Source of the DNA: JAHEZL01 sp964406465
Lineage (GTDB): Bacteria; Bacteroidota; Bacteroidia; Flavobacteriales_C; GCA-002722245
Length of the DNA: 64,000 nt
Direction of reading: 5' to 3'
NCBI GenBank assembly: GCA_964406465.1
Contig: CAYORT010000001.1
Coordinates: 248,001 to 312,000 of the forward strand
In this document: positions 1 through 8,164 of the stretch, piece after piece
How the letters are laid out: each line of letters starts with the position of its first letter
How positions within the stretch are numbered: position 1 is the first letter of the stretch
Position numbers and translations under genes: made by a program
Notes under the pieces: model-generated
Told to the model about the DNA's origin: nothing
Database searches by the model: none
What the model saw: only the letters and a program-made list of their open reading frames with translations

Positions 1-537
1 TTATTTTTCTTTGTTGCCCCAAGTTGGGCTCAATCTTCAACGAACGACGAACCTTTCAAATTTAAACCTTCTTTTCACCAAGAAAGCGGCTTTTCTGTAT
101 TTTTCAACAGCTATTCAATTATCCCTGTAGGAACTTATTGGGGGAGACTTAACATGTTTGAACCTAAGAAATATCTATCTATTTCAGCATCTTGTCCTTT
201 TAGCATAGGAGGTAGTATAGGTTCTTTTGGTAGTTTTTTGGCCATAGATGTCCCCTTAACAGTAGACCTAAATATTGGTGATCGTGCCACTTCAGAAACT
301 GATATTTCTGCAGGTGCATTTATAGGTGGTGGTGGAGGTTTTAATATGTTGGTTGGAGGTGGCATGTTGCGGTCTTACGGCCCCCTCGCTCATGCCGGAG
401 TGCGTGTTACATCGCCGCTTTCCGGTAGGTCTATAACTCTTAGAATTTCATATTTGTTCGGTTTGGGTGGAATAGATGCAAATGGCATTGATTTTAATCC
501 GAATGTCTTTGGAATAGGCGCATTTTACGCCATGTAG
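1..537 (+). CDS. Exported hypothetical protein, 5' end cut by window
   Basis: The frame is open from the first base of the window to the TAG at 535-537, so this is the 3' part of a gene whose start lies outside. The first residues visible (LFFFVAPSWAQ) look like the hydrophobic core and cleavage site of a signal peptide, so little is missing. About 165 mature residues follow, rich in Gly and alternating polar and hydrophobic residues, with glycine clusters near the middle (IGGGGGF). This fits a small periplasmic or outer-membrane beta protein. An internal ATG at 154 is not the true start because the signal sequence lies upstream of it. I do not recognise the family. Confidence 0.7.
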   Translation, partial: LFFFVAPSWAQSSTNDEPFKFKPSFHQESGFSVFFNSYSIIPVGTYWGRLNMFEPKKYLSISASCPFSIGGSIGSFGSFLAIDVPLTVDLNIGDRATSETDISAGAFIGGGGGFNMLVGGGMLRSYGPLAHAGVRVTSPLSGRSITLRISYLFGLGGIDANGIDFNPNVFGIGAFYAM

Positions 538-639
538 AAATATTCTTTCCTTTTTTTCTTTCTTAATTGCACAGTCGCTAAGTATAATTTATATTAGCGT
601 TCCGAAAGCATTGATAATCAAACGAGATAGGTATCGCGA

Positions 640-3246
640 ATGGCAACATTAGAAAAATTTCAAAACAACGTAGCTGTAAAATTTCAGATTTATAACAGTC
701 TATTCTTAACTCTTCCTTTTGAAGAGATCACCAACACTGGCGTGGTTTTGCCGCTTCTTTTTGAAGATTGTAAAGACGGTTTTGCCGATGAAAAAACGCC
801 ACTTGAAATCATTGATACTTTCTTTGCCAAGCGTACCAAGATTAAAAGTGATAAGAAAAAGTTTGAGTCTATTTTTAAATTTATTCAATACATCGAAAGA
901 CAGGTGGTATTGTTTGATGCTATTGAAGATGCAGCTTTTGAGAAAATAAATGATTTAGACGGACAAGGAACGGTGAAATATCTTTTCTCTCGTTCGCAAA
1001 ACGCCAACAGAACAGATAAGTTGATTCAAAAATTGAACGATTTTAAAGTTCGTCCGGTACTCACTGCTCACCCTACACAGTTCTATCCTGGTAGAGTTTT
1101 ATCTATCATCAATGATTTAGAAAGTGCCATTCGCGAGAACGATTTGCGCACTATCAACGATTTGTTGCGTCAATTGGGTAGAACACCTTTTGTAAGTAAA
1201 GAAAAACCTACGCCGTATGATGAGGCGATGCGTTTGATGTGGTATTTAGAGTATGTTTTCTACCATTCTGTGCCTAAGATTCATGGTCGTATTCGCAAGC
1301 AAATGCGCATGATTGGCGAAGATGTAGATGCTTTCCAAAATAATTTAATTGACCTTGGTTTCTGGCCAGGTGGCGATAGAGATGGTAACCCTTTCGTTAC
1401 TGCCGATATCACGCGTAAAGTGGCTTCTGAGTTGAAACAGAAAGTATTTATTTGCTACTATCGTGATTTGCGCGCTTTACGCCGCCGATTGACTTTTGGA
1501 GGTATTGATGAGCGCGTAGAGAAAATCTACAATAAATTGTCGAGTACCATTTTTAACACCGAAGGAAAACGCTACCACGATAAAGAAGAATTGTTGGCCG
1601 ATTTAAATGAAACGCGTCAAGCAATTGTTGAGCATCATCATGGCTTGTTTGTTCACTTGTTAGACGAACTAATTTGGAAAGTGAAAATCTTTGGATTCCA
1701 TTTCTCAATCTTAGATATTCGTCAGGATTCTCGTATCCACGGACAAGTTCTTAATGATGTTTTTGCTGCATTCCACGACGGTAAATTGAAGGATTCTGTA
1801 AAAGGAAAAATTCCTAAAAATTACCACGAACTTTCTGAGGCGAAAAAGATTGCAGCCTTGTTGACTTTAGAAGGTACCATCGACCCAGATATTTTTGAAG
1901 ATGAAATGACAAGAGAGACTTTAAAATCTTTCTATGTTATTAAAGATATTCAACGCGCCAACGGTGAAATTGCTTGTCATCGTTACATCATAAGCAATAC
2001 ACAAAGAGCTTCAAATGTGATTGAGGTTTATGCCATGGCGCGCATGTGTGGTTTCACTGCAGACATGCATTTAGATATCGTTCCGTTGTTTGAAACAATC
2101 GACGATTTAACCAACGCAAACGATATCATGCAAACCTTGTATTCAAATGAAGCTTATTCAGCCCATTTGAAACATCGTGGTAAAAAACAATACATCATGT
2201 TAGGTTTTAGTGATGGTACAAAAGATGGTGGTTATTTGGCTGCCAACTGGGCTATTTATCGCGCAAAAGAAAACCTAACGGAGATCGCAAGAAAGAGTAA
2301 AATTTCTGTTGTGTTTTTTGATGGTCGTGGCGGACCACCGGCACGTGGTGGAGGTAATACCAATAAGTTTTATTCAAGTTTAGGTGACAGAATTGAAGAT
2401 GATGAAATTCAATTGACTGTTCAAGGTCAAACCATATCTTCAAATTTTGGTACAGTAAATTCTTCTCAATACAATATTGAACAATTGATTTGTGCTGGTT
2501 TAGAAAATCATGTGTTTAAAGGAGATTTAGTGAAACTTAGCGATAAACATCGCGAGTTAATTGACGATATGGCGAAAGAAGCTTACGATGAGTACTGCCG
2601 ATTTAAAGCCGATCCTAAATTTATCGATTACTTGGAAGAAGTAAGTGTATTGCAATACTACGGTAAAACAAATATTGGCTCTCGTCCGAGCAAAAGAAAG
2701 AAAGCAGAGAAGTTAACGCTAGGTGATTTACGTGCTATTCCTTTTGTTGGTGCATGGACGCAGATGAAACAAAATGTACCTGGGTTCTTCGGTTTTGGTA
2801 CAGCGATTAAAAAATACAAAGACGCAGGAAGAATTGATGAGATTAAAGACTTGTTTCAAAAATCATTGTTCTTTAGAACTTTGGCCGAGAACTCAATGAT
2901 GTCTTTATCTAAAACCTATTTCCCTTTAACAGCTTACTTGGCGAAAGACAAAAAATTCGGCAAATTCTGGGGATGGATCCACGAAGAATACACCATCACT
3001 AAAGCAATGTTGTTAGAGATTTCTGGTTCTGAGGAACTGATGGACAATCAGCCGTCGAATCAAGCTTCTATCAAATTGAGAGAAGGAATTATTCTACCGT
3101 TGATCACCATTCAGCAATATGCTTTAATGAATTTGAAAGCGATTGAAAAAGGCGAAAATCCAAATACAGAACACGCTCCAATTTACGAGAAAATGATTAT
3201 TAGAGCCTTCTTTGGAAGTATTAACGCGAGTAGAAATTCGGCGTAA
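640..3246 (+). CDS. ppc: Phosphoenolpyruvate carboxylase
   Basis: Catalyses PEP + bicarbonate to oxaloacetate, the anaplerotic feed into the TCA cycle, in the cytoplasm. At 868 residues it has the family's usual length. Visible motifs are TAHPT with catalytic His near residue 144, FWPGGDRDGNP near 241-251, GFSDGTKDGG near 522-531 and the glycine-rich RGGPPARGGG loop near 561-570. The loop differs from the common GRGGSIGRGGG form. The C-terminus ends in NASRNSA instead of the classical QNTG. It stands alone, followed by a strong terminator at 3266-3299. The ATG at 640 is the only sensible start. Confidence 0.95.
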   Translation: MATLEKFQNNVAVKFQIYNSLFLTLPFEEITNTGVVLPLLFEDCKDGFADEKTPLEIIDTFFAKRTKIKSDKKKFESIFKFIQYIERQVVLFDAIEDAAFEKINDLDGQGTVKYLFSRSQNANRTDKLIQKLNDFKVRPVLTAHPTQFYPGRVLSIINDLESAIRENDLRTINDLLRQLGRTPFVSKEKPTPYDEAMRLMWYLEYVFYHSVPKIHGRIRKQMRMIGEDVDAFQNNLIDLGFWPGGDRDGNPFVTADITRKVASELKQKVFICYYRDLRALRRRLTFGGIDERVEKIYNKLSSTIFNTEGKRYHDKEELLADLNETRQAIVEHHHGLFVHLLDELIWKVKIFGFHFSILDIRQDSRIHGQVLNDVFAAFHDGKLKDSVKGKIPKNYHELSEAKKIAALLTLEGTIDPDIFEDEMTRETLKSFYVIKDIQRANGEIACHRYIISNTQRASNVIEVYAMARMCGFTADMHLDIVPLFETIDDLTNANDIMQTLYSNEAYSAHLKHRGKKQYIMLGFSDGTKDGGYLAANWAIYRAKENLTEIARKSKISVVFFDGRGGPPARGGGNTNKFYSSLGDRIEDDEIQLTVQGQTISSNFGTVNSSQYNIEQLICAGLENHVFKGDLVKLSDKHRELIDDMAKEAYDEYCRFKADPKFIDYLEEVSVLQYYGKTNIGSRPSKRKKAEKLTLGDLRAIPFVGAWTQMKQNVPGFFGFGTAIKKYKDAGRIDEIKDLFQKSLFFRTLAENSMMSLSKTYFPLTAYLAKDKKFGKFWGWIHEEYTITKAMLLEISGSEELMDNQPSNQASIKLREGIILPLITIQQYALMNLKAIEKGENPNTEHAPIYEKMIIRAFFGSINASRNSA

Positions 3247-3265
3247 AATATTTTACGATAATGGA

Positions 3266-3299
3266 AATGCGCTGGGTGAAAATCCAGCGCATTTTTTTT
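3266..3299 (+). terminator. Rho-independent terminator of ppc
   Basis: A perfect 10-bp stem (AATGCGCTGG at 3266-3275 with CCAGCGCATT at 3284-3293), an 8-nt loop and a run of T directly after the stem, 20 bases past the ppc stop codon. Confidence 0.9.
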
Positions 3300-3502
3300 G
3301 TTCCTATTTTTTCGGTGTGAGTTACTAATCAACTCCTCCCTATTAAAAATGGAGAAGGAGATTATTGATCCCATTGTTTAACAAACCAGATGTTTAACTT
3401 TTACATTCAAGGTTTCCAACGCCCCATAGTGAACAAGTACTTACTCAACTTAACTCAATATTTTTCGTAAAGACGTACTTTAGTAATCATAAAATATTTG
3501 CT

Positions 3503-4957
3503 TTGAAAAATCAAAATCTGTTTAATTCTAATTATGCTCCAAAGCCCGGGGTATATGATGAATATGTAGGCAACGACATGACTGTGCGCTTACATTATGA
3601 TGTGTTATCTAAACAGTTTTCAGAATACAGCACAGAAGATTATTGCAAGTTCAATGAAGAAGCAAAAATTGTTTTTTTTAATGAAGGAATCACTTTTGCC
3701 GTGTATTCAGATAATCCTCTAGGTGCAGAAAAAATATTTCCTTTCGATTTCATTCCAAGAATTATTGATAACAAAGAGTGGAGTAAAATTGAAAAAGGTG
3801 CAATTCAAAGAAATCGCGCCATCAATGAATTCTTGAAAGATTTATATCACGATAAAAAAATATTGAAAGACGGAATCGTTCCCAAAGAACTCATTTATTC
3901 GAGTGTGAATATGAGTCCGGTAATGGAAGGATTCATGCCCAAAGGCGGTATTTACAATCATATTTCGGGCACCGACTTAATTCGTCACAATGATGGTGAA
4001 TACTACGTTTTAGAAGATAATGTGCGTTGTCCGTCGGGAGTAAGTTATGTATTGGCGAACCGCAATACATTGAAAAAAACTTTTCCAAAACTCTTTAGTA
4101 AATGTCAGCCGCAACCTATTATCGATTATCCCGAAAAATTGCTCACGATGTTGCAAAGTGTGAGCCCTGGAATTAGTGCACCCAACTGTGTTGTTCTAAC
4201 TCCGGGAATGTACAACTCAGCCTATTTCGAACATTCTTTCTTAGCGCAAAGCATGGGTGTAGAGCTGGTAGAAGGAAGAGATTTATTTGTGAAGAATGAT
4301 GTTGTTTACATGAAAACCATTCATGGTCCGGAAAGAGTGCACGTTATTTATCGTCGTATTGATGATCCGTTTTTAGATCCATTGATGTTCAATCTCGATT
4401 CAGTTTTGGGAACCCCAGGATTGATGAGCGCCTATTTAGCAGGAAATGTTACCTTGGTAAATGCTCCCGGAACAGGTGTAGCCGATGATAAAGCGGTGTA
4501 TGCTTACATGCCTGAAATCATCAAATATTATTTGGGTGAAGAACAAATTTTGAAAAATGTTCCAACGTATCGTTGTGGTGAAGAAAAGGATTTCAAGTAC
4601 GTTTTGGAGAACATTGATAAGCTTGTTGTTAAGCCCGTGGATGAATCAGGTGGCTACGGAATTTCAATAGGCAATACCTTAACAAAAGAACAAATTGAAG
4701 AGGTTAAGTTGAATATTAAAGCCAACAGAAGAAAGTACATTGCGCAGCCTATTATGTCGTTATCTGTTCATCCTACTTTTATTGAAGGAGAAGATATTAT
4801 AGAACCGCGTCACATTGACTTGCGAACATTCTGTTTGCTTGGAAAAAACAGTGAATACGTTTTGCCTGGCGGCTTAACTCGTGTGGCATTGAAGCGCGGA
4901 AATTTAATTGTAAACTCATCGCAAGGTGGAGGTTCTAAAGACACTTGGGTAATTTAA
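3503..4957 (+). CDS. Circularly permuted ATP-grasp type 2 protein
   Basis: First gene of a four-gene operon ending in Anbu. The 484-residue protein matches the circularly permuted ATP-grasp family (old DUF404/DUF407): motifs include HISGTDLIRH and EDNVRCPSGVSY in the N-terminal half, IYRRIDDPFLDP, NAPGTGVADDK, then KPVDESGGYG and a C-terminal IDLRTFCLLG. The family is predicted to be an ATP-dependent amide or peptide ligase; the substrate is unknown. No in-frame ATG lies upstream. The start chosen is TTG at 3503 because the next ATG (MTVRL) would remove conserved N-terminal residues. The alpha-E gene follows after 9 bp. Confidence 0.88.
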   Translation: MKNQNLFNSNYAPKPGVYDEYVGNDMTVRLHYDVLSKQFSEYSTEDYCKFNEEAKIVFFNEGITFAVYSDNPLGAEKIFPFDFIPRIIDNKEWSKIEKGAIQRNRAINEFLKDLYHDKKILKDGIVPKELIYSSVNMSPVMEGFMPKGGIYNHISGTDLIRHNDGEYYVLEDNVRCPSGVSYVLANRNTLKKTFPKLFSKCQPQPIIDYPEKLLTMLQSVSPGISAPNCVVLTPGMYNSAYFEHSFLAQSMGVELVEGRDLFVKNDVVYMKTIHGPERVHVIYRRIDDPFLDPLMFNLDSVLGTPGLMSAYLAGNVTLVNAPGTGVADDKAVYAYMPEIIKYYLGEEQILKNVPTYRCGEEKDFKYVLENIDKLVVKPVDESGGYGISIGNTLTKEQIEEVKLNIKANRRKYIAQPIMSLSVHPTFIEGEDIIEPRHIDLRTFCLLGKNSEYVLPGGLTRVALKRGNLIVNSSQGGGSKDTWVI

Positions 4958-4966
4958 TATTGTAGT

Positions 4967-5905
4967 ATGCTATCAAGAATTGCAAATAACTTATTTTGGA
5001 TGGGCCGCTATATCGAAAGGATAGAGCACACTGCACGATATACAAAAGTGAATTACTTCTCTGCTATGGATGCGCCAATTTCTATTCAAAAAGAATTTGT
5101 GTTGAATTCTATTTTGAAGATGAATGGCACCACACTGCCAGAAAAAGAATTTGATGAACAAAATGTTTTGTTCACTATCGCCTTTGATAAGAAAAATCCG
5201 GCTTCCATTATTTCTAGCGTCATCAATGCACGCGAAAATGCCCGTGGTGCCAGAGATATCATTAGCACCGAATTGTGGGAGAGCATCAATAAGTATTATC
5301 ACTTTGTGTTGAATTACGATGTTGAGTTGTACAAAACAACCGGACTCTTTGATTTCACGCAAAATTCAATTGAGCAACTCACCATTGTGAAAGGACAAAT
5401 GGATGCTACTTTGGTGCACAATGAAGCCTGGTCGATAATTAAGTTGGGCTTGTACTTGGAACGCGCTGCACAAATTTTACGCGCCATTAAAACCAAGATA
5501 GATGATATTGCATCGTTGCATGGAGATGAAAAAGAAAGTGCATCCATGCTATCGCATCAGCTGGCTGCATTAATGCGCGGCTTAGAGTCGTTTGATATGA
5601 GTAGAAAGCATTATCGTAGGGCTCCAAATTTAAATGACTCCTTAGAGTTTTTATTGTTGAATGATAGATTTCCTCGTTCTGTTTTAAGTTGTTTAAGAAA
5701 GGTGACAGAGCAGATACATGTAATTAGCGCGGCTAAAACACCATCTAAAGACTCTGCAGAGTTTTTGGCCAACAAAAAGTATTCGGGATTGAAGCATTTA
5801 ACCATTGAAGAAATCAACGATGATTTGCATGGCTTCATCAATAAAACACAAAATGATATTTACTTAATCGGCGTGAAACTCGTTGATGAATATTTTTCTT
5901 TTTAA
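4967..5905 (+). CDS. Alpha-E domain protein (DUF403)
   Basis: 312-residue all-helical protein of the alpha-E family, which almost always sits beside circularly permuted ATP-grasp genes. The N-terminus MLSRIANNLFWMGRYIERIE is the family hallmark, followed by a helical repeat region with ENARGARDII near residue 88. Its biochemical role is not established; a scaffold or partner for the ATP-grasp ligase is the usual inference. It starts 9 bp after the ligase gene, and its stop codon overlaps the next start by one base, so the genes are translationally linked. Confidence 0.88.
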   Translation: MLSRIANNLFWMGRYIERIEHTARYTKVNYFSAMDAPISIQKEFVLNSILKMNGTTLPEKEFDEQNVLFTIAFDKKNPASIISSVINARENARGARDIISTELWESINKYYHFVLNYDVELYKTTGLFDFTQNSIEQLTIVKGQMDATLVHNEAWSIIKLGLYLERAAQILRAIKTKIDDIASLHGDEKESASMLSHQLAALMRGLESFDMSRKHYRRAPNLNDSLEFLLLNDRFPRSVLSCLRKVTEQIHVISAAKTPSKDSAEFLANKKYSGLKHLTIEEINDDLHGFINKTQNDIYLIGVKLVDEYFSF

Positions 5906-6762
5906 TGCAATATAAATTAGAATATAGCGCCACTAACATCTACGCACAGCCAGTGTGGGGCGCGTACATGAAGTTTTTAATTCATCCTTATGCAGCTTTT
6001 GGTGTGCAAGCTTCTTTTCCATTTTTTCAAACCAGTGCAGAGGGTTCATGGTGGACCAGTAATTCACGCAAACAAGAGGTAACAGAAATATTTTTTAAAA
6101 CAGAAAATCGTTTCGACACATTGGATATTTTATATTCAACCGATGTTTTTGTGCCCGAAGTAAATCCTTTTGAAAGAGAATGGCTAGCCGTTACAAAGGA
6201 GAAAACAATTTTACAATCTGATGCATGGATTGTAGATAATTACAAGTACATCTTTAGTAGTAAACATCGATTAAAATCATATTTAAGTGACGAAGAATTG
6301 ACTCTGTTCACGGTGCCCAACAAAGGTAATTTAATAGATAAAATCATCGCCTTACGAGATCAACTTCACGCTTACTTGGAATTCGTTCCCGGTATCACCA
6401 ATACGCAAACAGTGGCCAGTGAAGTGGTGAATTTAAAGAAAGGAGTTTGTCAGGATTTCGTTCATGTCTTCTTAGCCATACTTCGTCATCATGGAATTGC
6501 TGCAAGATATACTAGTGGTTATTTGCATCAAGGTGAAAATATGCGCGGAGCTTCACAATTGCATGCATGGGTGGAATGTCACATACCGCAGGTAGGATGG
6601 GTGGGTGTAGATCCTTCCAATAAGTTGATGGTAGATCACAACTACGTTAAAATTTGTCATGGCTACGATTACGACGATTGCATGCCATTGCGCGGTGTGG
6701 TAAATACTTTTGCGCAAAATCAAAGTTCAAATTATCAAGTTAAAGTTCAACAAATACAATAA
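5905..6762 (+). CDS. Transglutaminase-like cysteine peptidase family protein
   Basis: 285-residue protein with the N-terminal beta domain usual for bacterial transglutaminase-like proteins and a C-terminal papain-fold domain. The Cys-His-Asp triad can be read as GVCQDF (about residue 178), LHAWVEC (about 219) and GVDPSN (about 235). No signal peptide is visible, so it is likely cytoplasmic. Such enzymes cleave or transfer on amide bonds. Next to the ATP-grasp ligase and Anbu it may trim or recycle the amide or peptide product. The ATG overlaps the alpha-E stop and Anbu begins 4 bp after this gene's stop. Confidence 0.88.
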   Translation: MQYKLEYSATNIYAQPVWGAYMKFLIHPYAAFGVQASFPFFQTSAEGSWWTSNSRKQEVTEIFFKTENRFDTLDILYSTDVFVPEVNPFEREWLAVTKEKTILQSDAWIVDNYKYIFSSKHRLKSYLSDEELTLFTVPNKGNLIDKIIALRDQLHAYLEFVPGITNTQTVASEVVNLKKGVCQDFVHVFLAILRHHGIAARYTSGYLHQGENMRGASQLHAWVECHIPQVGWVGVDPSNKLMVDHNYVKICHGYDYDDCMPLRGVVNTFAQNQSSNYQVKVQQIQ

Positions 6763-6766
6763 TAAA

Positions 6767-7528
6767 ATGACTTACTGTTTAGGAATTAAATTGAAAGAAG
6801 GTTTAGTAGGAATTGCCGATACACGCATCACTTCTGGTACCGAAACGACGATGGCTAAAAAACTCTTTACCTATGAAGATGGAAAGAACTCTTTGTTCTT
6901 AATGACTTCTGGTTTGCGTTCTGTGCGCGATAAAGCACTTACTTATTTTAAAGAAGTATTAGAGGCAAAAGAAGAGCCAATGGATAAGATTTACAAGGTG
7001 GTGAATCTTTTTAGCAAGCAAATAAAAATTGTAGCTAAAGAAGATAAAGCATCTTTGCATGAGGCAGGATTGAATTTCAATATACATACATTGATTGGCG
7101 GACAAATGGAAGGTGATACCGATGTGAAGTTGTTTTTGATTTATCCCGAAGGAAACTGGATTGAAATTGGTGGTGCATCGCCATTCATGATCATCGGAAA
7201 TTCGGGTTATGGTAAACCCATTTTGAATCGTTCAATCACCAAAGAAGTAGGAATTCCTTTTGCCTTGAAAACAGGTCTCTTATCATTTGATTCCACTCGC
7301 GTTTGTGCCAACGATGTTGGTTACCCAATAGATGTTTTCGTTTATGAGACAGGTTCATTTAAAATTAAACAACATCGTTTTCACGAAAAAGATTTACGTC
7401 ATTTAAGCGATCAATGGGCGAAAGTGCTTAACAATGGAATTGCTCAAATGAGTGAAGATTTCGCAAATGTTTTTATAGAAAAGAAAAAGAAAGCGCCAGC
7501 AAAAAGGAAGGTGGTGAAGAAGAAGTAA
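6767..7528 (+). CDS. Anbu, proteasome-type N-terminal nucleophile peptidase
   Basis: Ntn-hydrolase of the Anbu (ancestral beta subunit) family, 253 residues. The ATG at 6767 is chosen over an upstream in-frame start at 6710 because it gives MTYCLGIK: removal of Met exposes Thr1, the expected nucleophile. Counting from that Thr, Asp17 lies in IADTR and Lys30/Lys31 in MAKKL, matching the catalytic Asp and Lys of the fold. The C-terminus is a Lys-rich tail. It is last in the operon with ATP-grasp, alpha-E and transglutaminase genes, a conserved association across proteobacteria and Bacteroidota. The substrate is unknown. Confidence 0.9.
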   Translation: MTYCLGIKLKEGLVGIADTRITSGTETTMAKKLFTYEDGKNSLFLMTSGLRSVRDKALTYFKEVLEAKEEPMDKIYKVVNLFSKQIKIVAKEDKASLHEAGLNFNIHTLIGGQMEGDTDVKLFLIYPEGNWIEIGGASPFMIIGNSGYGKPILNRSITKEVGIPFALKTGLLSFDSTRVCANDVGYPIDVFVYETGSFKIKQHRFHEKDLRHLSDQWAKVLNNGIAQMSEDFANVFIEKKKKAPAKRKVVKKK

Positions 7529-8164
7529 TTATCTCTTCAATGTTAGCTTGCCTTTGTATTCAAACATTTTACCGTTACGCAAAGTGCCAGTAACGTTGTA
7601 CTTATACGTATTGTTGGGAACTGGTTTTCCATCATAAGTTCCATCCCAGCCTTTATTGATATCACTGCTTTCAAATAACTTGCTGTTGTTCATCGAGTAG
7701 ATAGTGAATTGAATGGAGGTAATTCCGCTTCCTACAGGTGCCCAAGTATCAAATATACCATCGTTATTGGGTGTGAAAGCATCGGGTATGTTTTCGATTT
7801 TACACGGACAAAGATAAATGCCTAATTTGTGGTTGCTTACAACTAAATTTTTTACCACTCTCACCTTGTACAAACCTGTTTGTGCAATGGTAATAGATGG
7901 AGCTTTTGCTACTTCAAGCCATTGTAAATTATTTCGTTTATACCAGCAAATGGTATCATAAGAATCAACATAATTCAATTGTGCTGCATTGTTCTCGAAG
8001 TAACAATCCTGCGTTGAATCGGGTGAGGTAGCGTCGATGTCTATTTGTATGGTAGTAGGACTAAAATTAGGGTCGTCGGAAATCAAAACCGTATCGTTAA
8101 TTTCTCTGTCACCGCACGATGCAAAGGCCAAAGCAACAACAATATAGAATAGAAGCTTTTTCAT
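7529..8164 (-). CDS. Lipoprotein with C-terminal CHU_C (type B T9SS) domain
   Basis: 211 residues. The N-terminus is a lipoprotein signal ending FASC, so acylation at Cys17 is expected. The last ~85 residues form a gliding-motility-associated C-terminal domain: DAFTPNNDG, a PVGSGI segment, GWDGTYDGK and a final LTLKR. That domain normally acts as the type B sorting signal for T9SS. A CHU_C domain on a predicted lipoprotein is unusual because the domain usually sits on Sec-exported soluble cargo. It is the last gene of the ECF sigma operon; its ATG overlaps the previous stop by 4 bp. It ends next to the convergent Anbu gene with no gap. Confidence 0.82.
   Translation of the reverse strand: MKKLLFYIVVALAFASCGDREINDTVLISDDPNFSPTTIQIDIDATSPDSTQDCYFENNAAQLNYVDSYDTICWYKRNNLQWLEVAKAPSITIAQTGLYKVRVVKNLVVSNHKLGIYLCPCKIENIPDAFTPNNDGIFDTWAPVGSGITSIQFTIYSMNNSKLFESSDINKGWDGTYDGKPVPNNTYKYNVTGTLRNGKMFEYKGKLTLKR

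Noticed and set aside
4991..5362. 123-codon minus-strand frame opposite the alpha-E gene
   Set aside because: The alpha-E family assignment on the plus strand is strong; the frame is Cys/His-rich noise.
6710..6766. Upstream start for Anbu
   Set aside because: It would bury the Thr1 nucleophile and overlap the transglutaminase gene.
7529..7530. Missing intergenic terminator between Anbu and the CHU_C lipoprotein
   Set aside because: The genes abut with no gap; I see no hairpin there, so no feature is called.
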